Positions 9,801-17,983 of a stretch of DNA of 64,000 nt are shown piece after piece (position 1 is the first letter of the stretch; each line of letters begins with the position of its first letter). The stretch covers positions 4,815,318 to 4,879,317 of the forward strand of contig NZ_CP150886.1 of NCBI RefSeq assembly GCF_038050375.1. The letters run 5' to 3'. A program made the translations under genes and the position numbers. This DNA is from Okeanomitos corallinicola TIOX110. GTDB lineage: Bacteria; Cyanobacteriota; Cyanobacteriia; Cyanobacteriales; Nostocaceae. The notes below the pieces were generated by a model. It was not told the origin of the DNA. It made no database searches and saw only the letters and a program-made list of their open reading frames with translations.

Positions 9801-10092
9801 TTTCTGTACTACCAATAATGGTAAAACCATTAATTCCATTCAAGGTAGAAACTTCAATGGTTGTAGGAAAACCTTGGTTACTACCAAATATTATGTAACT
9901 AGCTCCAGCATTATTTATGCCATTGGGATTTGTTTGGGGAGCGCCAATTATTAGATCATCAATACCGTCACCGTTAATATCTCCGGCATTATGAACTGAG
10001 TAACCTAAATTGTCATCATTGGTATTTCCATTAACAATAATAAAGCCGTTTTCGCCATTCAATGTAGAGGTGTTAAAAAATTTATCAGCCAT
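6883..10092 (-). CDS. Large secreted or surface protein: FG-GAP propeller, cadherin-like repeats, DUF4114
   Basis: The 1069-residue product opens with seven FG-GAP repeats (residues about 25-490), each with a Ca-binding loop of the type GDINGDGIDDLIIGAP. Seven copies are what a complete integrin-alpha-type beta-propeller needs. Two cadherin-like domains follow (about 495-600 and 603-705), both containing IKQSPDFETKSSY. The C-terminal third has two DUF4114-like stretches, the last ending GFEDIRGGGDEDFNDMIVQF. There is no signal peptide, so type I export using the acidic, Ca-binding C-terminus is likely (inference). Such proteins usually act in adhesion or the sheath. It is monocistronic with a 1.06-kb gap to the next element upstream. 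Confidence 0.85.
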   Translation of the reverse strand: MADKFFNTSTLNGENGFIIVNGNTNDDNLGYSVHNAGDINGDGIDDLIIGAPQTNPNGINNAGASYIIFGSNQGFPTTIEVSTLNGINGFTIIGSTESEALGRAVSAAGDVNGDGIEDLIVGAPFADRNNKENIGSSYIIFGKRSFSSTPIIDPSTLNGNNGFTIRGLTTQDLLGYSVSNAGDINNDGFDDLVIGAPNAYTTNNGKPGQTYIVFGSSNFNANFNLNNLDGSNGFVINGNRIEDYSGLSVSSAGDINNDGIDDLIIGAPQATPNGTNSGQAYIIYGKEGSFSPSLDIDNLNINDGFIINGVGDSKFGFSVSSAGDINNDGIDDLIIGAHDDDANGVINSGITYVIFGKNGNFNTNLDLTQIALDGNNGFIINGINEFDNSGFSVSGIGDVSGDGIDDLLISANNADPNGQSSGQSYVVFGNSNLTASINLADIDGTNGFVINGKLAGDNLGISVGGGGDVNGDGISDLIISAPFASSGAGESYVIFGVNNAPTDLTLSNNTVDENVGNNAVIGQFTTVDPNVKVQDFTYTLDAGFGDNDAFIIEGESLKIKQSPDFETKSSYTIRVTTTDQGGLSYQKEFTININDVDENSGNENTAPTDLTLSITAVDENAGDNAVIGTLTTTDANADDSFTYSLDNDENYPDNDAFVIDGESLKIKQSPDFETKSSYNISVVTTDAGGLSLVKQFTINVNDINEDDQNNNSGSGSENNGGGESLATRLVQVSDDVFRIESQNTTARLEVKLTGKDSNDVNEIAVFTVDNEQGAIDGINPGQAGYTEAALTRSKIIFSTISKIPNEFDISEVNKLLGFNNNDNLRFYLVRNGSTDSLQAGTTPLNNVIFPDSSTLRITELSEDNFSLAWEYDADNAQNFNDLVVNIKATDNPLPLGTALQDRPQGENIDLRDLVGAVNAEFTVYREAAFDNYVGFYKVTDANGGIDVDGDGAADLLPGQAGYTQAAVNQHLSNFGLSVANGGTATFTGTLEGGAIYVPFLIVDGRPDAILDGNASNDPAVYFTYLGANSDGIDHVRLLGDNTFGFEDIRGGGDEDFNDMIVQFNLQSIA
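8059..8457. repeat. Near-identical 78-bp direct repeats inside the cadherin-like domains
   Basis: Positions 8059-8136 and 8380-8457 differ at only about four of 78 bases. They are 321 bases (107 codons) apart and encode the same region of the two cadherin-like domains. The surrounding parts of the domains have drifted much more. This points to recent duplication or gene conversion within the gene. Confidence 0.75.
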
Positions 10093-11153
10093 AGTTTTGT
10101 TGTATTTTTTATTGGTTTAATGGTTTTGTTTTGACTTAAAAACTACCAATTTGATGTAGTTTCTATTCAGTGGTTTGTTGATTTTGAAAATGAATCTGCT
10201 TCAGAAATTGCTCTGGTATGTAGGTAATTAACCAGAGTTTATAGAAATGGTTGACAGAAGTAATTTAATGTCATTACTCTGTGAATCTGCGTGAAAAAAT
10301 GGCTCTGGTCTGTAGTTGAGTAGCCAGAGTTGATATAGTTGTCAGCGATCATCAGAAAAAATCAAGGTTAATTTATATGCAAATTGCAACCTAGATTTTA
10401 TTCAGTCACCCTAACTAAGACTATAGATCACTAAAATCCATGTCTGTTTAGACTTGAGATTTTGCCGATTACACCCGCTGGAAATTACCAAGATTTTGAA
10501 GTTTTTACTTATATTCAGGGGTCTAATCTTTCATTTATTTACAAGGTTTTTATTAAACACCCGGAATAAATATAGACTATCTTCTGTAATTTTAATTGTC
10601 AAGGCTTGATCTAGGTTATGCAACAAATACAGAAAATGCTGAGTTTACTTTTTATGACCAAGGTCGTTGATTTCCACAAATTTCATGGCTTGAGTGGAAA
10701 CAAGATGGTAAAATTACGATAATTTATCACATTTTATCTGTTTTCTAGATAATATGCTAATTGAAAAAGCATCACTTTAATTAAGGTATAACAAGTGACT
10801 TGTTTAAATAATACAAGTGATTTGTTTGGGAGTGATAAATATAAAAATTTTATTTAGAAAAGGAATTTTTTGCATTTTTAATAATGCTAACATCCGCAAT
10901 TCATGAATATTACAAAGAAGGCAGGAGTGCGGAGGCAGGGGGCAGGAGGTCATTAGTATCAATTAAAAGTTTAGTTCTGTGTCTAAAGCTGAGTAAAAAC
11001 TGATAATTATACAGAGACTGCTTGCAGCAAAGTATAAAACGTCCTTGTTTCAATCCCACTTTTTTAAAGGTGGATTCTTCCTGCCTTCTGCCTCCTGAAA
11101 CAATGTTTGAAATGATATGATGTTCACGTAAACTTTAAAAAGCTGACTGTTGT
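10093..11153. other. 1.06-kb intergenic region
   Basis: No intact gene is seen. It contains a duplicated hairpin unit (10190-10335), a possible gene remnant at about 10628-10746 (a protein-like frame with WLEWKQDGKITIIYH, broken by a stop), and purine-rich runs such as GGCAGGAGTGCGGAGGCAGG near 10920 with a pyrimidine-rich counterpart at about 11080-11095. One isolated GTTTCAATCC at 11047 resembles part of a CRISPR repeat but is single. The rest is AT-rich and featureless. Confidence 0.6.
10190..10335. repeat. Two imperfect copies of a ~50-bp unit, each with a 27-nt hairpin
   Basis: Both units begin TGAATCTGC and contain an inverted repeat: CTCTGGT-N13-ACCAGAG at 10211-10237 and CTCTGG-N15-CCAGAG at 10303-10329. 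The two hairpins are 92 bases apart. Bases outside the stems have changed while the stems are kept. They lie upstream of the start of the large FG-GAP gene. Confidence 0.6.
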
Positions 11154-11273
11154 TATACTCAACACGGTTTAATTATTTGATTCTATAGGTAAGGGTTTAG
11201 CACTGCTAAACCCCTACAAATCTAGGTTTTTCGTAATCATGCAAAAGTCTATGTCCCAACCATGTTTAGTATA
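11154..11273 (-). mobile_element. 120-bp MITE-like element, copy 2
   Basis: This is the same 120-bp element as at 2169-2288 but in the opposite orientation. Its ends are better preserved: TATACTCAACACGGTT against TATACTAAACATGGTT on the other strand, matching at 14 of 16 positions. The internal hairpin TTTAGCA/TGCTAAA is intact. No clear target duplication is visible. It ends 11 bases past the stop of the amidase gene. Confidence 0.65.
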
Positions 11274-11284
11274 GCTGATAGCTA

Positions 11285-12637
11285 TTAAATCAGTCCGGCT
11301 GATTCATATAGTCTTTTAAACATGGCTTTAATTTTTGTACCATAATCTAAATCTGCTGACCATCTTCCTGATAATTGATCAACTGTGGGAGCAACTCCTC
11401 TGGTAACAAATCTAAATCGCGGATCTACTTCTTGTTGTACTAATGGTTCTAAACTAGCGTAGGCTTTTAAATGTTGAATATGCGCTCTGACTCCAATTCT
11501 GGCACTAGGAAAAGATGCTGCTTCTGCACCACCACCTATTGCTCCTAAACCTGCAAAGTTATTTTGTTGTGGTCTAATATCTCCACCAAAACGTAAAAAT
11601 CCAGTTTCTATACACATTTGCGAAAAGGCAAGGTCATAATTTACTCCTTCAAAATTGGCTTCTTCTCGATAAAGTTTGGGAATATCAGGAAACTGGTTGA
11701 GGGCATTTTCATTGTTGTTTCGCAAAAATAGTTGTAGTTGCACTTCTGTGGTACTGCCATTGGAAATTATTTGCTCAATATGTCCAGGACAAATGGTTAA
11801 AATTGAACGGAGTTTGAGGGTACGTGTGGCACTTTCCCAACCAATGGAAATATTAAAATCTCGTAGTTCAACAGCTTTTATATAAACTATACGACGATAG
11901 GTGACACGGTTGACATTAGGCGCTTTTGATAAATCAATCCGCAATCGATCTACTAAGTCAATGGGAATGTAAGAATTACCGTTAATTAATACACCTTGTT
12001 CTGGATAATTTTGCCCATTGATGTTAATATTAATTGGTGGATAATTTTGTTCTACAGGAGTTCCAGAATTAGGATCAACTACTCGACTCCATGCTATTAA
12101 TCCGTCAACAATTCCTAATGCAAAATCACGGCGACGGGTTTGTAATAAATTACGATCATCGGGACTACTGAGAAAACCAACTTGTAGTAATAATGCAGGA
12201 AGGCTTGTACGACGACAAAATTGTAAACTACCTAAACCACTATCTGTATCTGGTTTAGCTCCCCGATTAGGTAATTGAGGTACACGGCGTAACAATCCCA
12301 TCAATAACATTTCTGCGTTTTGTTTACGTTGATCGTTGTTGGCAATGTAGAAAGCACTAGCACCCCTGACCGTAGGATTACTGGCTGCATCAGCAGAAAT
12401 TTCCAGACCAACATCTATGGAACGAGCGCGAGAGTTAATCCAGTTAATGGTTTCGGCTGCACTTAAATCATCAGGAACGGCTAAAACTTCTATGCTACGC
12501 GCCCTGAGTTCTGTCACAATTACATCCCGTAATGAAATCATTTCTTTGGCTTCAGTTGTTCCACCGGCGATCGCACCAGGGTCAATTCCGCCTACTTCCC
12601 TACCACCATGTGCGGCTGAAATAAAAATTCTTCCCAT
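11285..12637 (-). CDS. tftA: Amidase_3/glucosaminidase-like protein (TftA type) with altered active site
   Basis: The N-terminal domain (1-190) resembles N-acetylmuramoyl-L-alanine amidase (Amidase_3). The C-terminal domain (about 310-450) resembles a glucosaminidase, with Glu in MCIETGFLRFGG. This arrangement fits the hormogonium tapered-terminus morphoprotein TftA of filamentous cyanobacteria. Zinc ligands H10 and E29 are present. However, the usual third ligand His (SIHANA-type motif) is Ser81 in EISADAAS, and the usual catalytic Glu (VEVGF) is Gln152 in LLQVGFL. No signal peptide is evident. The amidase part may therefore be inactive while the fold is kept. The gene is divergent from dnaG, with 115 bases between starts. 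The tftA label is moderate confidence. Confidence 0.7.
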   Translation of the reverse strand: MGRIFISAAHGGREVGGIDPGAIAGGTTEAKEMISLRDVIVTELRARSIEVLAVPDDLSAAETINWINSRARSIDVGLEISADAASNPTVRGASAFYIANNDQRKQNAEMLLMGLLRRVPQLPNRGAKPDTDSGLGSLQFCRRTSLPALLLQVGFLSSPDDRNLLQTRRRDFALGIVDGLIAWSRVVDPNSGTPVEQNYPPINININGQNYPEQGVLINGNSYIPIDLVDRLRIDLSKAPNVNRVTYRRIVYIKAVELRDFNISIGWESATRTLKLRSILTICPGHIEQIISNGSTTEVQLQLFLRNNNENALNQFPDIPKLYREEANFEGVNYDLAFSQMCIETGFLRFGGDIRPQQNNFAGLGAIGGGAEAASFPSARIGVRAHIQHLKAYASLEPLVQQEVDPRFRFVTRGVAPTVDQLSGRWSADLDYGTKIKAMFKRLYESAGLI

Positions 12638-12752
12638 GTTCTTAATTTCCCTTGTTAAGCTCTAGCATGAGCAATTTTAGCGGTATTTTTGGATAAATAA
12701 AGTTTAGAGACAATAATTATAATAGTTAGCAGCACTTACTATTCCTTAAAAA

Positions 12753-14660
12753 ATGCAAATCCCCCGTATACATCCAGACACAATTGAAGAAGTAAAAAAC
12801 CGAGCCGATATTGTTGATGTTGTCTCAGATTATGTAGTTTTAAAAAAACGAGGTAAAGATTTTCTGGGTTTATGTCCTTTCCATAGTGAAAAAACACCCA
12901 GTTTTACAGTTAGTCCTAGCAAACAAATATATTATTGCTTCGGTTGTCAAGCTGGAGGAAATGCCATTAAGTTTGTCATGGAATTGGATAAACGGCATTT
13001 TACAGAAGTTGTTTTAGATTTAGCTAAACGTTATCAAGTACCTATTCAAACTTTAGAACCTGAACAAAGACAAGAATTACAACGTCAGATTTCTTTACGA
13101 GATCAATTATATGAAGTTTTAGCTTCCACAGCCCAATTTTACCAACACGCTTTAAGACAAAGTTTAGGTCAAAAAGCGATGAAATATTTACAACAAGAGC
13201 GTAAATTAACAACAGAAATAATTCAACAATTTGGTTTAGGTTATGCACCCGCTGGTTGGGAAACTTTGCATCGTTATTTAGTAGAAGATAGACATTATCC
13301 AGTGCATTTAGTAGAAAAAGCTGGTTTAATTAAACCGAGAAAAGAAGGTAATGGATATTATGATGTATTTAGAGATCGGTTAATGATTCCCATCCGTGAT
13401 GTACAAGGTAGAGTTATTGCTTTTGGGGGAAGAACATTAACCGAAGAACAACCAAAATATTTAAATTCACCGGAAACAGAATTATTTATTAAAGGTAAGA
13501 CTTTATTTGCTTTAGATCAAGCAAAAGATGGTATTTCTAAATTAGATCAAGCTGTGGTTGTGGAGGGATATTTTGATGTAATTACCCTCCATGCAGCGGG
13601 AATAAATAATGCTGTTGCTTCTTTAGGTACAGCATTAAGTATAGAACAAGTCAGGTTATTATTACGTTATTCCGATTCCAAACAATTAATCCTTAATTTT
13701 GATGCTGATAAAGCTGGTGTAAACGCCGCAGAAAGAGCAATTGGGGAAATTGCTACCTTAGCATATAAAGGAGAAGTACAATTAAAAATTCTCAATTTAC
13801 CTAATGGAAAAGATGCTGATGAATACTTACAAACTCACACAGTAAAAGATTATCAACAACTATTAGCAAACGCACCGCTTTGGTTAAATTGGCAAATAGA
13901 AGAAATTATCAAAGATCGAGATTTAAAACAAGCTACTGATTTTCAAATTGTCACCAAAGAAATAGTCAAACTTTTGCAAAATATAGCTAACAGTGATACA
14001 CTCAATTATTATATTTCCTACTGTGCAGAAATCTTGAGTTTAGGGGATACGAGATTAATACCATTGAGAGTAGAAAATCTATTAACTCAAATATCACCTC
14101 CTCGTGTACCAACCCCAGTACGTCCACGGAAACAGGAGTCAAAAAAACCCCAATTATCTTTAGTTACAACTGAAAGAAGTTTATTAGAACAAGCTGAGGC
14201 TTTATTATTACGGATATTTTTACATTGTCCTGAACAACGTCAGGGAATATTTGCAGAATTAGAAGAGAGAAATTTGGAATTTAGTCTTTCCCATCATCGG
14301 TTTTTATGGCAACAAAGTTTAGCATTTTCCTTAGAAGAAACTGATTTAATTTCTAAATTACAAAATCGTTATTTAGAATTAGAAGAAGATTTAACAATAA
14401 TTTCTCATGTATTTCATTTGAATGAAAAAAATCAATTGGAAATCATTAGAACTCCCCAAGTTGTGCAAGCAACCTTAGCTTGTATGGAAAAAGTATTCAG
14501 AGAAAAACGCCAGCGTTATTTTATGGAACTATGGGAAAATTTAGATCCGAAAATAGAACCAGAAAAGGAAAGATTATATTATGAAAATGCTATGAATGAG
14601 AAAAGGAGAATACAGGAATTAGAAAGACAGAGACAATTTGCAATTACAGAACTATTTTAA
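12753..14660 (+). CDS. dnaG: DNA primase
   Basis: DnaG makes the RNA primers for DNA replication. The 635-residue product has the N-terminal CHC2 zinc-binding domain (C41, H44, C62, C65; CPFHSEKTPSF and YYCFGC), the TOPRIM catalytic core (VVVEGYFDVI for the acidic EGYxD motif, then NFDADKAG for the DxD motif) and a C-terminal DnaB-interaction region of low complexity. Length is normal. It is divergent from the amidase gene, and its last four bases overlap the 3' end of the convergent acetyltransferase gene. No helicase gene is nearby. Confidence 0.95.
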   Translation: MQIPRIHPDTIEEVKNRADIVDVVSDYVVLKKRGKDFLGLCPFHSEKTPSFTVSPSKQIYYCFGCQAGGNAIKFVMELDKRHFTEVVLDLAKRYQVPIQTLEPEQRQELQRQISLRDQLYEVLASTAQFYQHALRQSLGQKAMKYLQQERKLTTEIIQQFGLGYAPAGWETLHRYLVEDRHYPVHLVEKAGLIKPRKEGNGYYDVFRDRLMIPIRDVQGRVIAFGGRTLTEEQPKYLNSPETELFIKGKTLFALDQAKDGISKLDQAVVVEGYFDVITLHAAGINNAVASLGTALSIEQVRLLLRYSDSKQLILNFDADKAGVNAAERAIGEIATLAYKGEVQLKILNLPNGKDADEYLQTHTVKDYQQLLANAPLWLNWQIEEIIKDRDLKQATDFQIVTKEIVKLLQNIANSDTLNYYISYCAEILSLGDTRLIPLRVENLLTQISPPRVPTPVRPRKQESKKPQLSLVTTERSLLEQAEALLLRIFLHCPEQRQGIFAELEERNLEFSLSHHRFLWQQSLAFSLEETDLISKLQNRYLELEEDLTIISHVFHLNEKNQLEIIRTPQVVQATLACMEKVFREKRQRYFMELWENLDPKIEPEKERLYYENAMNEKRRIQELERQRQFAITELF

Positions 14661-15127
14661 TGCCAGATTAATTCTACTAAATAACGTTGAAACTCTACTC
14701 CGTGACGAGATACAATTTCCGTGTCATAGATATAAAAACCAAATTTCTGAAATAAACCTAAACTAAATTCACTAGCTTCTGCATATAAATGGGGCATTTT
14801 TTGATTGTAAGCATATTTTATAATTTCCTCCATTAAAATCGTACCAATACCTTGACGAATTCTATCTTTTCTCACATAAGTTGCTGTTACTCTTCCATTT
14901 TCAGCAATACCCGCAAAACCTACAATTTCGGTTTCATCGGTAGCGATAAATGTGGTAGCTTTCAAGATAAATTCTTGAAAAATAGCAGTATCCACCGCAA
15001 AACTAGCCCACATTTGGGTTTGTTCTGGGGAATATTTTTGAGGGGCAATTTCTAAAACAGTAGTTTGATAAAGTTCTGCTAGTGCAGGAACATCAGATGC
15101 TTCAGCAATACGAATATTTAGATTCAT
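14657..15127 (-). CDS. GNAT family N-acetyltransferase
   Basis: The 156 residues show the GNAT fold: an N-terminal strand-helix unit (IRIAEASDVPALAELYQ), the acetyl-CoA pyrophosphate loop RKDRIRQGIGTILMEEII (about 110-127) and a C-terminal strand around LFQKFGF. Substrate is unknown. It is the last gene of the ureEFG-formamidase operon, starting 13 bases after the formamidase stop. Its final four bases overlap those of dnaG on the other strand, so no terminator fits between the two genes. Confidence 0.85.
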   Translation of the reverse strand: MNLNIRIAEASDVPALAELYQTTVLEIAPQKYSPEQTQMWASFAVDTAIFQEFILKATTFIATDETEIVGFAGIAENGRVTATYVRKDRIRQGIGTILMEEIIKYAYNQKMPHLYAEASEFSLGLFQKFGFYIYDTEIVSRHGVEFQRYLVELIWH

Positions 15128-15140
15128 AAATTTAAATTTT

Positions 15141-16106
15141 CTAGCCTAAATTAATATTGGGTAAAATTGATTTAGATAACATTCCATGTACTCCTTTATG
15201 GGGACTATTTACAACTTGGGTAATGTGGAAATTAACTGCTAAACTACATAAAACATAAGCGTCTTCTGGGGATAATTTAGCAAAACTTTGTAGAAAATAA
15301 ATCATATTTTTTAAAGCCAATTCTAAAGCTTCATCTAAAGTTTCTGCAAAACCCATTGTCATAAAATCTGTAGGAGTTTCTGCTATAGGATTTTTTAGTT
15401 GTAAATCTTTATGCAGGATAAGTTTGATTCTGCCATTCATTGATGTTTCAATTGCAGTGACATTAACTTCTCCATCTCCCTGTGCAGAATGGCCATCACC
15501 AATTGAAAATAATCCTCCAGGGACAAATACTGGTAAAAATAACTTTGAACCGGCTTGTAATTGCCGATTATCAATATTACCTCCATAAGCACCAGGGGGA
15601 ATAGAATTACGGGCATTTTCTGGGGTAGCAACTCCTAAAATACCAAAAAAAGGTGTGAGGGGAATTTTGATATTAGTACCTAGAGGAAATGCTGCAAAAT
15701 TATTTTCTAAGTCGAGATAAATAAATCTTAATGCAGGTTGAGTAAACTGCTGTGGTAATGCTCCCCAACCTGGACGAATAGCATTAAAACCAATAGGTAA
15801 ACGGGGAGAAATTGACTCTAATTGTACTTCTAAAACATCCCCTGGTTGAGCATCTCTAATATAAATTGGCCCAGTCAGTAAATGAGGCCCTGTAGATACT
15901 TTCCGTTCCGGTGGCAAATTTTGACAGATATCAATAAATTCTGGTGTTAAAAATGCTGCTGGTGCTTTGTCATAAACGTAATAACCAGTGTATGTTTCTA
16001 TATCTATGGTGTCATAAGAATCTATAAATAGTGCTGGTTTCAGTAAATCAGAAAACCCACCTAAATGTACAGTTTCTTTGGTAGCTTTTAAAATGTGATG
16101 AGTCAT
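15141..16106 (-). CDS. Acetamidase/formamidase family protein
   Basis: Members of this family (FmdA/AmdA) hydrolyse formamide or acetamide to ammonia and the acid. The 321 residues include the family blocks PGDVLEVQLESI, GAYGGNIDNRQL and GDGHSAQGDGEVNVTAIE. Nothing suggests export. The gene lies nine bases after ureG in the same orientation and 13 bases before the acetyltransferase. Co-transcription with urease accessory genes fits a role in releasing ammonia from small amides. Formamide versus acetamide preference cannot be read from the sequence. Confidence 0.88.
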   Translation of the reverse strand: MTHHILKATKETVHLGGFSDLLKPALFIDSYDTIDIETYTGYYVYDKAPAAFLTPEFIDICQNLPPERKVSTGPHLLTGPIYIRDAQPGDVLEVQLESISPRLPIGFNAIRPGWGALPQQFTQPALRFIYLDLENNFAAFPLGTNIKIPLTPFFGILGVATPENARNSIPPGAYGGNIDNRQLQAGSKLFLPVFVPGGLFSIGDGHSAQGDGEVNVTAIETSMNGRIKLILHKDLQLKNPIAETPTDFMTMGFAETLDEALELALKNMIYFLQSFAKLSPEDAYVLCSLAVNFHITQVVNSPHKGVHGMLSKSILPNINLG

Positions 16107-16115
16107 TATGGGGAT

Positions 16116-16712
16116 TTAGCATATTTGTGTAGTGACAAAATCAATTACTTCTGTTAAACCAGTTTTAGTTTTTAAATTTGTAAATACAAAGGGTTTATGA
16201 CCACGCATTTTTTTTGCATCTCTTTCCATCACTTGTAAATCTGCACCAACATGGGGAGCAAGGTCAGTTTTATTAATTACTAATAAATCAGATTTAGTAA
16301 TACCTGGTCCACCTTTGCGGGGAATTTTATCCCCAGCAGCTACATCTATCACATAGATGGTTAAATCTACTAATTCAGGACTAAAAGTAGCAGCTAAGTT
16401 ATCTCCACCACTTTCTAAAAAAACTAAATCTAAATCTGTGAATTTTTCTTCTAATTGTTCAATTGCTGCTAAATTTATAGAAGCATCTTCTCTGATAGCT
16501 GTATGGGGACATCCTCCTGTTTCTACTCCTAAAATGCGATCGCTATCCAAAGCTTGAGAACGGACTAAAAATTGTGCATCTTCTTGAGTGTAAATATCAT
16601 TGGTAACAACTGCTAATTTATATTTTTCTCGCAGTGCTTTACATAAAGCATCAACTAATGCGGTTTTTCCTGAACCTACGGGGCCAGCTACTCCTACTCG
16701 ATAAGCATTCAT
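16116..16712 (-). CDS. ureG: Urease accessory GTPase UreG
   Basis: UreG is the GTPase that delivers nickel to apo-urease in complex with UreF and UreD/UreH. The 198 residues show the P-loop GPVGSGKT (10-17), the metal-binding CPH motif in [15 protein letters not shown], and the guanine-specificity motif [10 protein letters not shown]. The related hydrogenase protein HypB would have a different N-terminus, so UreG is clear. It follows ureF by 20 bases. Structural urease genes and ureD are not in the window. Confidence 0.95.
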   Translation of the reverse strand: MNAYRVGVAGPVGSGKTALVDALCKALREKYKLAVVTNDIYTQEDAQFLVRSQALDSDRILGVETGGCPHTAIREDASINLAAIEQLEEKFTDLDLVFLESGGDNLAATFSPELVDLTIYVIDVAAGDKIPRKGGPGITKSDLLVINKTDLAPHVGADLQVMERDAKKMRGHKPFVFTNLKTKTGLTEVIDFVTTQIC

Positions 16713-16732
16713 AATATTATTAGTTAGTTATT

Positions 16733-17422
16733 TTAACTTCTAAATAATCTTGTATATTGGGTTTCATGCTGCATACTTGCTAAGGATAATCCCCAGCTAC
16801 AACAAGCTAGATTATCATCTTCTAGGGTGAGAATTTCTGACATTGTTACATTTAATAATGTTTGTAAATTTAATAATAATTTTTGTCCGGCGGTTTGACC
16901 AAGGGGAATAAGTTTAACACCAGCAGTAATTAAATTATTTGTCCAACTATGAAGATAAGCTAATAGTGCTGCATGATGATTAATTTGCCAATGAGCGCAA
17001 GCAATTCCAAAGGCGATCGCATAATTACAGGGATAACCTACAGCAGTAGCTAATGGTAAAGTTTCTGGTGCAAGTTTGGTTAATAATTGAATTAGCGATC
17101 GCCCCATTTGCCAACTAGCAGCGCGTAATTCCTCTGTATCTCTCGCCGCAGACAACCATAAATTCCATTTTTTTAACCTTTCTAAATCACCAATTTTAGC
17201 AGCTTCTAAACTTCTCATCATTACTGCTCCATCTATCCGAATTGAGCCATATTTCAACTCAGATTCTAACCATTCTTGTAGACTAATAACATTATTAATT
17301 CTACCGCTTTCTACTAACGTTTCTAAACCTTCAGAATAGCTGTAAGCACCCACAGGTAAAGCTGAACTAGCTAATTGTAAAATAGATAAAAAATGATTAT
17401 TGGTGAGAGTGATGGTTTCCAT
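16733..17422 (-). CDS. ureF: Urease accessory protein UreF
   Basis: UreF is the mostly helical adaptor that links UreG to the urease-UreD complex and gates its GTPase activity. The 229 residues contain the family patterns [18 protein letters not shown] (about 17-34), [17 protein letters not shown] and the C-terminal [16 protein letters not shown]. The start ATG at 17422 lies inside the ureE gene, which overlaps by 26 bases, so the two are probably translationally coupled. Confidence 0.93.
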   Translation of the reverse strand: METITLTNNHFLSILQLASSALPVGAYSYSEGLETLVESGRINNVISLQEWLESELKYGSIRIDGAVMMRSLEAAKIGDLERLKKWNLWLSAARDTEELRAASWQMGRSLIQLLTKLAPETLPLATAVGYPCNYAIAFGIACAHWQINHHAALLAYLHSWTNNLITAGVKLIPLGQTAGQKLLLNLQTLLNVTMSEILTLEDDNLACCSWGLSLASMQHETQYTRLFRS

Positions 17423-17843
17423 AAGCTCCTAATTCTGGCTGAAAAGGTAAAACCTCCGCTTGTATTTCTAAACCCAAATTTTCTAACATTTTTTGTAAAA
17501 CTGCATCGGGAGACAAGCGTAAATAATTCGGTGTAATTTCCACAGGTACATGACGATTTCCCAAATGGTAAGCTGCTTTTAATAACAGTAAAGGTGTTTG
17601 GGCGATCGCAGTTAAAACAGGTTCAGGTTTAGCAATAATTTTGACAGAAATGTCTTGATTTTCATCTATCAAAATATCACCATCATGTAAAACTGTACCT
17701 CTAGGTAAACGCAAAAATACATCCTGATTATTATCCAAGGTAAATTTGTAACGGCTGCGAGTGCGTTCTTCAGCGGTGAGTGGTAGAGTTGAATTTACCA
17801 CATAATCAATATCAGGAGGCTTGAATTTTGTGAAAGTTAGCAT
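17397..17843 (-). CDS. ureE: Urease accessory nickel chaperone UreE
   Basis: UreE is the nickel-binding chaperone that supplies UreG. The 148 residues show the N-terminal domain with [20 protein letters not shown] and the metal-binding C-terminal domain with [15 protein letters not shown] short histidine-containing tail (NHHSHQ) replaces the long His-rich tail found in some bacteria. It is the first gene of a five-gene operon (ureE, ureF, ureG, formamidase, acetyltransferase). A separate terminator at 17906-17938 isolates it from the DUF2267 gene upstream. Confidence 0.93.
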   Translation of the reverse strand: MLTFTKFKPPDIDYVVNSTLPLTAEERTRSRYKFTLDNNQDVFLRLPRGTVLHDGDILIDENQDISVKIIAKPEPVLTAIAQTPLLLLKAAYHLGNRHVPVEITPNYLRLSPDAVLQKMLENLGLEIQAEVLPFQPELGAYGNHHSHQ

Positions 17844-17905
17844 TAAAAAAAATCATAGCTATCTTAGTAAATTTTAAGTCATAACGGGACAAGAAAAACA
17901 CCCAT

Positions 17906-17938
17906 AAATAAAAAATCCCCCATTAAAAAATAGAGGAT
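17906..17938 (-). terminator. Terminator of the DUF2267 gene
   Basis: Read on the minus strand, the stem ATCCTC/GGGGAT (one G-T pair) is followed by TTTTTTATTT. It lies 46 bases after the DUF2267 stop and before ureE. The stem is short, so strength is uncertain. Confidence 0.5.
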
Positions 17939-17983
17939 GTATAATTGTTATTTAAAACAACGGCTCATACAGGCATTAATTAA

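Noticed and set aside
11047-11075. GTTTCAATCC stretch resembling a CRISPR repeat
   Set aside because: Single copy, no spacers or second repeat, no cas gene in the window.
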